A stretch of DNA of 64,000 bases from Topomyia yanbarensis (GCF_030247195.1 NC_080671.1:211948361-212012360), one strand, 5' to 3'; shown: positions 21,779 to 33,916, counted from the stretch's first letter. A program made the numbers and translations. Notes: a model not told the origin generated them from the letters alone.

Positions 21779-22080
21779 ATGGCAAGAATTTATTTGATAG
21801 AGATCTATTACGCGAATGACAATATAATACTGATGAATTGCATGAATTTGTCGAAAATTAAATTGAAAATTGCACCTGCAATCAACAATCAACATTGCTG
21901 GATTATGGACGAACAGCTCTGCCCTAAAACAGCCACTAAATCTTGCGCTTGCGGAAAACGTTACTTACAATATCAATCAAAATTCGGATGTAAGCAAAAT
22001 GCGGAAAGATTGCAACACTGTTATATAGGACGAATTCACGATGACCCATAAAAGGAACTAATCGAATATTTGGTAGCGTG
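21779..22080 (+). pseudogene. Helicase remnant in H1
   Basis: Frameshifted remains of the Pif1-type helicase domain of Helitrons, better preserved in H2 (see 39410-39690). In H1 the block that should contain ASS...LL.YGRTA has lost about 17 bases (IAPAI runs straight into the QHCW frame), so it is more decayed. Confidence 0.6.
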
Positions 22081-22141
22081 ATGATGAAATCAGTTCTTGC
22101 TTAAGGGGGTAGGATTATTGTTGAAAAAATATCGTGCTTAA

Positions 22142-22703
22142 AAAAAATTGGCGATACCGAGAGTGTTAGTCTATTCAGACAATAATGCAACATTTAAGCA
22201 ATATTTTCCTTAATGTTCACCGCAAAATATTGAAAATCTTCAGGAGACACCACGAATAAATGCAATGTACAGAATAACTTTAAATCTACTGAACCAAATT
22301 GTTTGAAATTTTGCACAGTTCTCCTTCATATCATAAAATCATTAAAGATCATAACTTTGTTCACAAAAATAAGTTTCATGATTTTTTTTAGCGAAAATTG
22401 CATTTTTAGCTGCAGAATGCTATAAAAAATTCAAATATTAGGAAAAAAATAAAAGCTTCGATCAATACCTGGGGATATGTAGCAGAACTGTACAAACCTT
22501 GAAAACGATTGGTCCAATATATCTTGATTTATGATTTACACCACAAAGCAAGTTTTAAACGAGATACCTCCAGAGATTTTCTGTCACTGGCTCAATTTTT
22601 AGTATTCTGCTATGATATTTGAAGAAATACTGTTCAATTGTGCAGTAAGTATATGGAAAGTGAATGAATATACTAACACTCTCTGTATCGCCAAAATATT
22701 TTT
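22142..22703. repeat. Inverted-repeat insert carried inside the Helitron family
   Basis: TTGGCGATACCGAGAGTGTT at the left pairs with AACACTCTCTGTATCGCC at the right, with about 560 bp between the outer ends. TTAA lies at both borders (22138-22141 and 22704-22707). The same structure is in H2 (about 39772-40334) and H3 (about 37720-38290). It may be an old TTAA-target MITE that an ancestral Helitron acquired. It has no coding capacity. Confidence 0.55.
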
Positions 22704-24014
22704 TTAAATGCACCATTTTTTATGAGTTAACTTTACCCACGTCCACCAACACTCCGTTATGTCTTCGTATCATTGGAAATATGTTTCGAAAACAGAACTT
22801 TTCACTATATGTGCATACTTTTATTGAATGATTCTTATAGTCACCTTCGCAGGTTAATTCGCCAAAAAAAGTTAGATATATGGGTTGGGAAAATGTTAAT
22901 CGATGCAACAATAACTTGCACCACATTTTCACATGATTTTGTAACATAATGCAATCTGTTGAAGAATTAATCGATTGCGTAAATTGACTTCAATTTCATA
23001 CACTACTCCATCCAAAATAAAATCGTTGGTAATTCTGTTACGCATATAAATCTATGGATGATCGTATTGAATTATTTAATTCAGTTGATCCACCATGCTT
23101 TCAGGAGTATTGGTTTTATACGTTACCAACCCAGCAGTCTCCGTCAGACGAAGGTTTTTATATTTAATCGAAAAAATAAAGTTCTTTCTGCGAATTTTTG
23201 CGATTAAGGAAGTTGCTTAAGGTGTAAATTGATAAAAAATATTCGAAAATGGACAATAACTTTGTTGTTTCGAGAGCTACAGATTCATCGTTGTTATAAA
23301 AATGTGTATTTTATCGCTTTTAACAACTTTGTAGAAGACACTTTTAATAATAAAAAGTAATCGTAAAAAGTTATATTCGAAAACTCCCAAGCAAACCTAC
23401 ATATCTCGCTACTGTTACTATATAGAGCTTTAGTATCTTCAGTAAAGATTTTCACAATAATATTTTCTAGAACTTTACTGAAGACAGTGAGCTTCTAGCT
23501 AAATTATTTGGGGAAATAAATTTTCTATCTCACTTTTAGGGGATTAATCACTCAATTTATTATATCAAAACATGCATCTATTTTTATCCTGAAAATTCTT
23601 CGAAATCCATTCTCCAAAACCAATGGATCAGGAGTTATTAAATTTTGATCGTGAAAACGTCGTTTTGCAACACTGTGCACCGCATGTGTTGCAATTGAAA
23701 CTTTGTGTGCCTATTATATTAGTTACTGCGCAACATCGACACACCACAACTGTGCTTTGGTTGAAAAAATTCATTTAAGCGACCATTGTAGCTAGAAAAT
23801 ATAAAGGAGCAGATGTACCTCGAATTCGAATGATATTAATGGATTTCAAACGATTGTGTATAGGAAAACAGAGCAATTAATTTAATTGTGCTCCAGGTGG
23901 TCAAACTAAGAACATTGTCTATCCGCGAGCAAAAATGTATAGTATTATTAGTATTTAGTAAAATATTTTGTTTAGTCCTGATGGGTGTAGCGAAGCGCAC
24001 CGGGTTACAGCTAG

Positions 24015-24212
24015 TTCTAAATAAAAATGACAAGCAAATTCATTCAAAAACATCAACACGCAAAAAAAACATTCATACAACAATCATAAAAACATTACTT
24101 TGCTGAAATTTATGAAAATTCCAGAAAATAACGATACTAGAACATTGTTTTCACTTCAGCAATGAATTAGCCGAACCACTGAAAACAATAATCTGTAAAA
24201 TAAACCGCGACT
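24015..24212. other. Gypsy 3' non-coding region
   Basis: Between H1 and the tandem repeat, AT-rich, no gene seen. Confidence 0.5.
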
Positions 24213-24455
24213 TGTGGATCCAGAATCATGATCTACTCCAGAATAAATTCCGAATTAATGATCATGTACGTTTTCCACATTATAAACGATATAAATAAAC
24301 CTGCAAATCCTGAATAACGATCACTCCAGAATTAATCCCGAAATTCTGATCGTATTCACTCTCCACAATAATAAACCTGTGAATCCTGAATGGCAATCAC
24401 TCCAGAGTATACTCCGAAACTCTGATTGCATTCATTTTCCCCAATAAATTCGTCT
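24213..24455. repeat. Imperfect tandem repeat, about 78 bp x 3
   Basis: Three successive units share ATCACTCCAGAATTAATCCC-like starts, then a GATC or GATTGCATTCA block, then AATAAACCTG and AATCCTGAAT. They lie in the gypsy 3' non-coding part. Confidence 0.75.
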
Positions 24456-25655
24456 TGTGCTATGAAAAACCCTCCAGAACTAATAATCCGAAAAACGGTT
24501 CATGATAGACATAAAACGTCAAATCGAAAATATTACATTTTCGACGAAACTAACAACACAAATTTACTTCTCAATCACCCACACGCAATCGCTCATGCTG
24601 CATTGCCAACAAAACGGAACAAAAACGAAAAATCAAATGTCAAAGTGAAAAAAAGTGATGGCGGCAGTGTTTACAATCGGATGGTGGACGTTTACTGCGA
24701 CATCATTTTCGGTGAATTCTCGCAGGAAAATGTCGGGAAATCTAACGGAGACTTTAGGGAAGTATATTTTATTGATGTGTCGTGTCATTGTTTTGCTCAT
24801 TTGAGCTATTCTTTTTCAGGAACACGGCGATTTTTTCTTTTTTTCAGGTAGATTGCAGGAGGAAAATGGTTTTAGCGATAGATGAAATGCGACTACAATT
24901 ACTACAAAAAATTTAAACAAAATGCAACGGAATAATTATGGTCAAAAATATAAAAATACAACGGAGAGAAAAATATTGATAAAAGCTATGAAGAGAGGAA
25001 ATACTAAATTGAAGGAATGCAAATGATTTGGATAAAAAAATTAGAAGTAAAAACAATGAATTAATCGTGATTCTTTGAACAATTAACTCACAGAAACTTA
25101 AACTAACGATAGATTTAACGTAGGGCGTTAGGCGCGTACTAATCACTAATTTACAGTATTTACATTGGGAAGTAAGTCCTCTTTGTTTATTGATTATTTC
25201 TTCTCCGTTTGGGTTTTTTGATTGATTTTTTTTTAATTTCTTGGTTGCTTCGTATGAAGTGAGCATAGCTTGAGATTCATCTTAAACCCTCTCGTGAGGT
25301 CTGATCACGCTTTACTGTGATCGAAGTCCAGGAAGTTTCCTAGAGAATGACTCCAAGAATCGACGTATGAGGCTTCAGAGTCGTGCTCATTCTCGCTCTT
25401 ATAGGAAACATATACTTTTTTGTTTTTCGAAGTCATCGCCAGGCTCACTTTAAACATTCGTTTGTTAATTACTGTTGACAGTTCGCCTTGGCTCGTTCTT
25501 ATCATTCATGAATCCTACTACTTTCTTGAAATCAACGCACAGATTCCTCTTTGGCTATCTCAAAGCAAATGATTCAAGTAGTATTCGTGGGTTTTTTCTT
25601 TCTTGAAATGTTTTTTGAAGTTCTTGTTTCTCACGATACATAGCTTGGAAATTAA
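24456..25655. other. Gypsy 3' region, unassigned open frames
   Basis: Contains a 141-codon plus-strand frame (24426-24851) and a 117-codon minus-strand frame (25266-24913) rich in hydrophobic residues near its C-terminus. Neither has a recognisable domain. In a gypsy element this is where an env-like gene would lie; I see no envelope signature, so I do not call one. Confidence 0.4.
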
Positions 25656-25955
25656 AGGGTGGTGTTGTTCTATATTGTTCAATAATGACCCCGGAGGTGT
25701 TTTACTATGACATGCATGTAGTTACTCCGTAGAGCTTCATAGCTGGAAGAAGTGGGTCTTATTTTACAACACGATTTCAATACTGACCCGAAGGTATTTT
25801 CTATAAAAGTGTTATGTGGTTACTCCGTAGAGCTACATAGCTGGAAATCGTTGGGTGTTAGTATTGTACAACACAGTTTCAGTATTGACCCGAAGGTGTT
25901 TTGTTATGAAACGGATTCATTTTGTCACTCCGAAGAGTTTCATAGCTGAGAAATT
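25656..25955. repeat. Imperfect tandem repeat, about 97 bp x 3
   Basis: Three units each contain TTCAATACTGACCCGAAGGT (or a variant), a following TTTT(A/G)CTATGA-like stretch, and TTACTCCGTAGAGCTTCATA with AGCTGGAA. They start directly behind the gypsy pol stop. Confidence 0.85.
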
Positions 25956-26807
25956 TTTACTTCTTGGGCAAATGCATCTTCTTCAGGTGGTTCCCTTAGA
26001 AGACGCCAAGTCGCTTCCCAGTAGAATCTTCAAGCTCGTAGCAGTGTTTTCCTAATATTTTCCTGACTACGGCGAGTTCATACTTCGGGGCTAACTTTGT
26101 GCAGAAACCTTTCCCTTTGAAAGCGCAAAGTTTCGCTTCAAAACAGTCTCCCCGAGAGCATAGGTGGGACAATCTGAGTTTGACTGAAGGTTGTGTTGCT
26201 TTTTATAACGATCATAAGCCTTCGTTAATTGTTCTTTTGTTTCGTCGAACAATTTTTTTCTCCTTCTCTGCGCTTCGTCATTCTGCATTGAACCTGCCGT
26301 TGGCTGATCCCGTATTTTCTGGTATTCCAAACCATCAGACACCCTTTCCCGACCAAAGACTACAAAATACGGCGTATATTTCGTCGATTCGTGAACCGCA
26401 TTCCGGATTGCAAATGCAATCGTTTGCAGATCGTCTGCCCAATCTTTGTGCTGCTTTATCGTTGCTCGAATCGCTGTTGTTATTACCCTATTCGCTCGCT
26501 CAGTGTTGTTTACCTGTGGGTGGTAAGTCGGTGTAAGCCAGTGGTTTACGTTGAAGTCTGCCAACAGTTCGCGAAAGATTTTCGACGTGAACTGAGTACC
26601 GTTGTCTGTCAGAATCACTTCTGGTACGCCGAAGAGTAAGAAGATCATATTCTTGACAAAATCGGCAAGCGAATTCGCTTTTGCTTCTCGAAATGGCTGT
26701 ATCAGGACGAATTTGCTAAAAACATCGGTGGCAACAAGCAGACACGTGTGTCTACCCTTTGCGATACCGGAAGCGGCCCTACATAATCCAGCGTAGCGAA
26801 CTGCCAA
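25956..26807 (-). pseudogene. Gypsy integrase core and C-terminal domain
   Basis: The minus-strand frame from about 26760 has TCLLVATDVFSKFV, ILTDNGTQFTSK (second catalytic Asp), TPTYHPQVNNTERANR (catalytic Glu) and PYFVVFGRERVSDG, all typical of gypsy integrases. Near 26105 the frame shifts, and the C-terminal domain (PKYELAVVRKILG, YELEDSTGKRLGVF) continues in another frame to about 25960. The first catalytic Asp is in the overlapping upstream frame (ATLDYVGPLPVS). Two frameshifts make it inactive. Confidence 0.87.
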
Positions 26808-27748
26808 GGATACTCAACGAACTCTTTCTGCATTCCCATCGGAGGGGTTGCGTTGATGTTACTGGCTTTTGAGGTCTGACATTTAACGCATTCGCGACAG
26901 AATTTTTTCACCTCTTCAGCCATTCCTGGCCAGGTGTAGCGACGCTTCAGTGCCTGCAGCGTCTTTTCTATTCCTAAGTGCGCAATATCATGCTCGGTCT
27001 GAATGATTGGTACCCTCTCTTCTTTTCTCGGGAACATTTTCCAGCGGAATCGTGGATCGTCGACACGGCTTTCGCTTTTAACGTAACGGTAGATTACGTT
27101 GTCCGTTATTCGGTATTCGGCGAACTTCGCTAGGTTTGCTTTAATCTGTTCTACCAGTTCTTCGTACTCGTCATCCTGGGATGTTAGATCGAGGAGATTG
27201 ATGGACCTTGGCAGGCAATCGGTGGTAATGCTGCAAGCTCCTTTCCTATACTCCAGCTGTATGTCGTATGACTGTATTTTTAGAGCACATCGGAGGAGTT
27301 GTGAATTTCCGGATTCAACTCCGATGGTAAACAGCCACAAGAAGCTTCGTGCGTCCGTGACTACTTTGAAGTGCGAACCCTCTACATAATGTCGGAAGTT
27401 CTCTATCGCGAGCAGCACTCCGAGGCATTCCTTCTCGACACTTGAATACGCTCGTTGCGTTCTACTGAGCTTTTTGCTGAAATATGCAATCACCCATCTT
27501 TCCCCGTCGATGCTCTGGACTAATGCTGCTCCAACGGCTGTGTCGGACGCATCTGATTCGATGGTGAAAGGCTGGTTGAAGTTCGGATTTGCCAGTATCG
27601 GTGCCGACGCTAGAACTGACTTGAGCTCTGTAAATGCCAGTTCCGCTTCTTCGGCCCACTCGAGTTTCAACGTGCCTAACGGCTCTAACGTGAAAGCGAT
27701 GACATTACCGAAATCCCCTACTGGTTCTGGTCGTGTCTGGTCGGCCAT
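26770..27748 (-). pseudogene. Gypsy RNase H and integrase zinc-binding domain
   Basis: Begins with the end of the RT connection (FTELKSVLASAPILANPN), then RNase H (TIESDASDTAVGAALVQ, SSVEKECLGVLLAIENFRHY, FKVVTDARSFLWL). The integrase HHCC domain follows (EHDIAHLGIEKT, CRECVKCQTSK). The protease tail (ending FWKSFGITP) lies immediately upstream, so the reverse transcriptase fingers and palm, including YxDD, are absent. An internal deletion joined protease to RNase H. The frame runs on in a non-gypsy reading to 26702; the true continuation is one frame away. Confidence 0.87.
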
Positions 27749-27879
27749 AGGAGTAATGCCGAAACTTTTCCAGAAATTACAACCTAATATTGGTTTTGAA
27801 ATTTCTGGAACGACTACGGTCGGAACTACTCTCGTAACGCCTTTATAACTGTACGAGATGTTAAAATAACCCAGACAAT
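27749..27879 (-). pseudogene. Gypsy protease C-terminal part
   Basis: Reading on the minus strand gives GYFNISYSYKGVTRVV, then TVVVPEISKPILGCNFW, the flap and the I-L-G end of gypsy aspartic proteases. It begins exactly behind the I-element target duplication. Its N-terminal half lies at 34396-34216, and the two halves are in the same frame once the I element and one duplication copy are ignored. Confidence 0.82.
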
Positions 27880-27892
27880 TGTACTGGGTGTT
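27880..27892. repeat. 13-bp target duplication, left of the I-type element
   Basis: TGTACTGGGTGTT, identical to 34216-34228. Confidence 0.9.
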
Positions 27893-28307
27893 TTTTTCAA
27901 TTTGTTTATTTGATAAGGCACGTATGCGTTAGCTTAAAGGTGCCATTTTTTCATTGTTTTACATTTTGAATTTCTTAAAACTAGGGGGTTACACATTTCA
28001 ATATTATTTTGTTTTATATAATGAAACTAAAAAAAACTTTACAGCTAACATACATATAAAAGAGGGTATAATATAATATTCGTAAGATTTGGGGGACGGG
28101 TCATTTTGTGTGTTCTTTTTATAGTAATTCACTTTATGATTTTTAGAAGGGAGATTGTAGGAGAAATTAATTATTAACTAAGCGGAACATTTTACAAGCT
28201 TATTAACTAGAAATAACTAGAGAGAGTGGTTCAAGATTAGGGGGAATTAATTAGGGCTATTTTAAAGTAGTGGTACTGTTGTGCATTTCTTAACGAGATT
28301 AAATATT
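27893..28307 (-). other. I-type 3' UTR
   Basis: Non-coding, AT-rich, ends TTGAAAAAAA on the minus strand. No gene seen. Confidence 0.6.
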
Positions 28308-28697
28308 GATCAACTAAAACTAGAAGATAGGGGGGCACATAAGTTTTGGGAAGATATTCAAGGGGAGAAGGGGGTGAAGTCATATATCTGTGTATCAGAG
28401 ACATGGGAGAGAGGGTGGACAAGGCTGAAGGGGGGGGGGGGGGAGATATAAACTTTCAGTTTCCGGCATCAGGAATTAACGGCCAGGATTACAGATTCGA
28501 ACGGATTGATCAACTAAAGCTAGAAGATAGGGGGGCACATAAGTTTTGGGAAGATATTCAAGGGGAGAAGGGGTGAAGTCATACATCTGTGTTCCAGAGA
28601 CATGGGAGAGAGGGTGGACAAGGCTGAACGGGGGGGATATAAACTTTCAGTTCCCGGCATCAGGAATCAACGGCCAGGATTACAGATTCGAACGGAT
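28308..28697. repeat. About 200-bp tandem duplication in the 3' UTR
   Basis: The unit starting GATCAACTAAAACTAGAAGA (28308) is repeated from 28508 with few changes. Each unit holds a G run of different length (about 28431-28443 and 28630-28635). Confidence 0.93.
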
Positions 28698-28948
28698 ATA
28701 TCAAGTATTGGGACGCCGGGCGGTTTTCCTCGAGCCGACAGGGGTTCCTCCAGACGATTTCGTAGTACGGCTCAGATACGGATCGGAAACACACCGCGCT
28801 GCGCGTGTGATGTTGTACTGTAGATCTCGTGTTGTTGGTTCATTCGACAGATGTTTTGTCTCGTCTTGGAGTCGTATCAAACCATCGTTGGGGTACGGTA
28901 GGCGGAAGAGGGCACTTCTGGGAATGATAAGAGAAAAGATAGGGACAT

Positions 28949-29857
28949 TTAAATTTGGATATTGATGGTTTTGAGGAACGTGTATATAAGGGACATGTAG
29001 AGAATATCGCGGCTTGCATCTCGAACCGGGACATTGAGTGATCTTCCGCGGGCCCGAAGGGAATCGAATAGTTGAGATCTGGCAGAACAGTACTCGGCGC
29101 ATGCCCAGACAACATGTTCGATTTCGTGATAACCGTTGCCACAAGCGCAGATACCGCTATCCACGAGCCCAATACGCCGGAGATGTGCGTCCAGCGTGTA
29201 GTGATTGGACATGAGCCGAGACATCACGCGAATGAAATCCCGACCCACATCCATCCCCCTGAACCAAGATTTCGTCGATACCTTAGGGATTATCGAATGT
29301 AGCCACCTTCCCAGTTCACCATTGCTCCATGAAGTTTGCCAACTTTCGAGGGTTCTCTGATGAATAATACTGAAAAATTCGCTGAAGCTAATTGGTCTTT
29401 CATATATGTCACCTTGTAAAGCGCCCGCCTTAGCTAAAGAGTCCGCTTCTTCATTACCTGGAATGGAGCAATGCGAGGGAACCCAAACTAAGGTAATCTT
29501 GTACGATCTTACAGACAAAGCACGCAGGCGCTCCCAGATTTGTCCCAGAAAATATGGAATGTGCTTTCTAGGTTTTATTGAACGGAGAGCCTCGATTGAG
29601 CTGAGGCTATCCGAGACAATAAAGTAATGATCGGTGGGCAAAGTATCAATGATCCCAAGGGTATACTGAATAGCAGCAAGTTCTGCGACGTAAACTGAAG
29701 CAGGAATGAATGAGGCGGTGAGGTTTTGATTGAATATACCGAAGTCAGTGGAGCCGTCGAGGCTTGACCCGTCGGTGTAAAACATCTTGTTGCAGTCGAC
29801 TTCTCGAAATTTACTATGAAAGATGCACTTGCGGACGTATGTGATCCGGGATTCCAC
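28949..29857 (-). pseudogene. I-type ORF2 C-terminus: RNase H
   Basis: The frame has FYTDGSSLDGSTDFG (first Asp), YVAELAAIQYTLG (Glu), IVSDSLSSIEAL (Asp) and WVPSHCSIPGNEEADSLAK (the last catalytic block). A C-terminal segment with a CACGNGYHEIEHVVWAC motif follows. RNase H would remove RNA from the RNA-DNA hybrid during integration. All four catalytic acids appear present. It is separated from the RT frame by a frameshift between 30098 and 29857. Confidence 0.88.
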
Positions 29858-30097
29858 GAATCTCGTCTTTCATGGATGTGTCGAAGAATACAGTTGAATC
29901 AGAAGCATGAAAGAGATTGACACGGTTGGGATAGTATGAAGAAGGATTGATATTTTGTGCTATGTAATCGAGGTACAAGGACATAAATCAGGTTTGAGAA
30001 TTGAGCTCGACAAGCCTTTCGAAATTTGCAATTACTAACGGGTTCAAGATATCGCATCGGATGAGCAAAAGATATAAGAGGTCCCAAAATCGATTTT

Positions 30098-31168
30098 TCA
30101 GCGGAAGGACGCCGGCAGCACTTCTAAACTCATCGTATGTGTCGAGTGCATGCAACCCAAAGCAATACGCAAACAACAATATTGGATTCGCTCTAGTTTG
30201 ATGAAATGTATGTTCGCAGCGGAGCGGAAACAGAAACTCCCGTACTCCATCACCGACAATATTGTTGTTTGGTACAACCTGATCAGGTCTCCTGGGTGGG
30301 CACCCCACCATGTTCCGGTTATTGTACGGAGAAAGTTGATCCTTTGCTGGCACTTCTGTTTCAGATACCTAATGTGACATCCCCAGGTTCCTTTTGAGTC
30401 GAACCAGACCCCGAGATATTTGAAAGTTGAAACCTGAGCAATAGTTTGACCCATTAATTGAAGCTGTAGTTGCGCTGGTTCACGCTTCCTTGAAAATACG
30501 ACTAGCTCAGTTTTCTCCGTGGAGAACTCGATACCTAGCTGGAGGGCCCAAGCAGACAAATTGTCCAAGGTATCTTGCAATGGTCCTTGCAGATCGACGG
30601 CTTTGGGACCTGTAATAGAGACCACACCGTCATCTGCAAGCTGCTGTAGCGTGCAGGAAATGACAAGACATTCGCCAATGTCATTCACGTAAAAGTTATA
30701 GAGAAGGGGGCTTAGACATGAGCCCTGGGGAAGACCCATGTAGCTAATTCGTGATGTCGATAAATCACCATGCGAAAAATGAATATGTTTTTCAGACAGC
30801 AAGTTTAGCAAAAAGTTGTTTAGAGTCGGTGAAAGACCATGCTGGTGCAGCTTCTCAGAAAGAATTTTGATAGAAACTGAATCAAAAGCCTCCTTTATAT
30901 CTAGGAAAACTGATGCCATCTGCTCTTTGCTAGCATAAGCCATTTGAATTTCTGTTGAGAGCAACGCAAGACAATCGTTCGTCCCTTTGCCTTTGCGGAA
31001 ACCAAATTGTGTATTTGACAGTAAGCCATTTGCTTCAACCCAATTATCGAGGCGAAACAAGATCATTTTCTCGAACAACTTTCGGATACAGGACAGCATC
31101 GCAATCGGTCGATACGAGTTGTGGTCGGAGGCTGGTTTTCCTGGTTTTTGAATGGCGATGACCTTCAC
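30098..31168 (-). pseudogene. I-type ORF2: reverse transcriptase
   Basis: Contains IQKPGKPASDHNSYRPI, NTQFGFRKGKGTND, VFLDIKEAFDSV (first catalytic Asp), GLPQGSCLSPLLYNF and the catalytic box QLADDGVV. Most relatives have YADD or FADD; here Leu replaces the aromatic residue. The thumb follows (STEKTELVVFSRK, KYLGVWFDS). The frame is open over 356 codons, then shifts. Confidence 0.88.
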
Positions 31169-31199
31169 TTGCCTCCAGTCATGAGGGACAATATCACCC

Positions 31200-32640
31200 T
31201 CAAGAAACCCTGTTAAATAAATTCAACAAGCGTCTCTTGGCAGAGTCTGGCAGATTTTTTAACAAGTTAAATTTGATTCTGTCTGGCCCTGGGGCATTAT
31301 TGTTACATGACAAGAGAGCAAGTGAGAACTCCACCATCGAAAAAGGTGTTTCGTTCGCGTTATTGTGAGGGGACGCGGCGCGGTAGATCTTCTGTGCCGG
31401 GGCGGAATGCGGACAAACCTTCTTGGCAAAATCGAATATCCAACGGATTGAATATTCCACGTTCTCATTAGTTCTGTTTCGGTTTCGTAAGCGCCAGGCC
31501 GTACTCCAAAGAGTGCTCATCGATGTTTCTCTCGTTAGTCCGTCGACGAACCGGCGCCAGTAGCTACGTTTTTTGGCTTTTATCAAACTCTTCATGCGCG
31601 TTTCCGCCATCGCGTACTGTCGGTAGCTAGCTGGCAGCCTGTCGTCCCGGAAGGTCTTATACGCAGCGGCGTTCTCCGCGTACACGTCTGAGCACTCTTT
31701 GTCCCACCATGGATTGGGAGGACACCCGCGTGAGTTCGCGTCTGGTACGCGTTTAGTCTGAGCTTGAATCGCGGTATCGAGAATCAAACCAGCCAGGAAG
31801 CCGTACTCTTCCTCCGGAGGAAGCTCTTGAGTGCACTCGATTTTGTCGGATATCGCGGACGCGTAGCTCTTCCAATCAATATTTCGTGTGAGGTCATACG
31901 AAACATTGATTGTATTCGGTGGCCCTGAACCGTTAGCAATATTAATTACGATTGGCAGATGGTCGCTGCCGTGGGGATCAGAGACTACCTTCCACATGCA
32001 ATCTAACCGCAGCGATGTCAAGCAGAGGGACAGATCTAAGGTGCTCGGTCGCGCTGGAGTGGCAGGAATCCGTGTCATTTCACCCGTATTCAAAATAGTC
32101 ATATTGAAGTTGTCGCAAAGCTCATGGAGTAGGGTAGATCGATTATCGTCATGAAGGCAACCCCATGCCGTGCCGTGGGAGTTGAAGTCACAGTCCGAAA
32201 ACTAGCCTCGGTGCGGGGAGGAGTTCCGCAATATCGCAAAGCCGTCGGTGGCTAACTCAGGCTCTAGGGGGGATGTAGGTGGAAGCCATGCAAAGGTCTT
32301 TGCCTTTAATTCTGGTTTGGCAAGCGACAACTTCAATGCCTGGTGTCGAGGGGAGGTCGATCCGATTGAAAGAATAGCACTTTTTGATTCCCAAAAGTAC
32401 TCCTCCGTAAGAGTCTTCTCGATCCAAGCGAATAATATTAAAATCGTGGAAGTGTAGGGTTATTTCTGAAGTGAGCCATGTCTCGCATAGGACAAATGCA
32501 TCGCATTTCAAATTATTTAGTAAGATTTTAAACGAATCGATTTTCGGGATAATGCTTCTGCAATTCCACTGTAGAACAGTGATTAAATCCTTGACCTCGT
32601 TCGATGAATTAGCCATACAATCGCTGAAAGAAGGGGCCAT
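31200..32640 (-). pseudogene. I-type ORF2: endonuclease and RT N-terminus
   Basis: The ATG at 32640 begins ORF2, overlapping the end of ORF1 by 58 bases. The first frame (to 32257) gives LQWNCRSIIPKIDSF, FVLCETWL (E of the catalytic set) and ASTYIPPRA. A second segment, read in another frame, has DFNSHGTAWG, and from 32102 the frame gives SDPHGSDHLPIVI. RT N-terminal sequence follows (PWWDKECSDVYAEN, APGPDRIKFNLLKN). At least two frameshifts occur. Confidence 0.85.
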
Positions 32641-33916
32641 TTCGCAGTGAACTGTATCAAAAATGTTTTTACTGCGGGGAGAAAGCTTATCAAGATACTT
32701 TTAAGGGGGTCAGGAATGTTTAACGCTGTAAGAATACGGTCCACAATGTCAGAGAAATTTATTAAGCCAGCACTGTTTTCTTTCTCTGGCTGAGATATGG
32801 GAACACTTAGGGTTTTTGATGTTCCTGGAAGTGCTGGGAACTCCTTTTCTGAGCTCAGGTTACTGAGACCGGGAGCGACTTGCTTCGGTTTTGCACCAGT
32901 ACTTCCTTGAGTAGTTATTTTAGGGGGACCATGAAGAGACACCTTCTGGCCTTTACGACGAAGCTTGGAAGAGGAAATGTTTTTCCTTTTTCTACTACTT
33001 CTAGGCACAGCAGAAGATGTTCCCTCCTGGGGTTCATCACAGTCGCCTTCGTCAGTAGACAAGTTGGTAAAGATGTTCGTAGAGACAGGTGGCGTAGCTA
33101 TCTTAAGCATTTCTGCAAAAGATCGCTTAGAGCGTCCCTGAAGGGAACGCTTAAGATTTTTCTCGCGCTGTTTGTACGCGGGACATGAAGGGAGATCATG
33201 TGGGTTTCCCCCACAGTAGAGACGACATCTCTACCACAGGAATCATCCGCATGATTCCCAGCGCATTTCCCACAGCGGGCTTTATTGCTACAATGGGAGG
33301 CTGTGTGTCCCAATTGTTTGCAATTAGTACAGTTCATGACCCGCGGCACAAAGAGGCGAACAGGTAGACGAACCTTGTCAAAGAGGAGGTAATTGGGCAG
33401 GGCAGAGCCGGCGAAGGGCACCCGATAAGAGTCTGAGTTGACGTATATTTTCTTGCCGTCAGCTGCGACTGATTCTGAATGCAAACGTTTGCATTCCAGT
33501 ATCTTCACTGGCTTAAGCATGGGGTCTTTGAAACAGCCAGTCCCATATTTTAGCAGGTCCTCGCAATTCAGACTCGAATCGGAAACGACCCCACTGACTT
33601 CAACCCTGCTAGCTGGAATATACACCCTGTACTCCTTCGTAAAGGGCTCGTAGCCAGCAATATCGTTTGCCTGAGTTGAACTGTTAACCACCACCCGAAG
33701 CTTATCAGGGCGAATTTTCGATATTTCTGTCACGGCCGAATACCGATCCGTCAGAACACGAGAAATCTGCAACAGATTCAAACACTTTTTTTCTTTGGTC
33801 CGATAGAAGATCACAAATGGCCCGGTGGCCGAGCTCGGATATACCTTGAGCCGGGGAGCCGATTTTATTTCGACGTCCATCTCACCTTGAGATGAACCGC
33901 CGTCAGGGGAAGTCAT
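32583..33916 (-). pseudogene. I-type ORF1 (gag-like)
   Basis: ATG at 33916. The first frame has an N-terminal region, then CCHC-type fingers CTNCKQLGHTASHC and CGKCAGNHADDSC. A shift near 33230 moves the third finger (YCGGNPHDLPSC) into another frame, which carries on through KRSLQGRSKRSFAEMLK to the second large open stretch (33110-32583). That part is basic and Ser/Pro-rich and ends in a hydrophobic segment. It would bind and chaperone element RNA. About 440 residues in the ancestor. Confidence 0.83.

Noticed and set aside
24426..24851. Candidate env-like gene in the gypsy 3' region
   Set aside because: It is on the strand opposite to pol and has no signal peptide, cleavage site or membrane anchor pattern.
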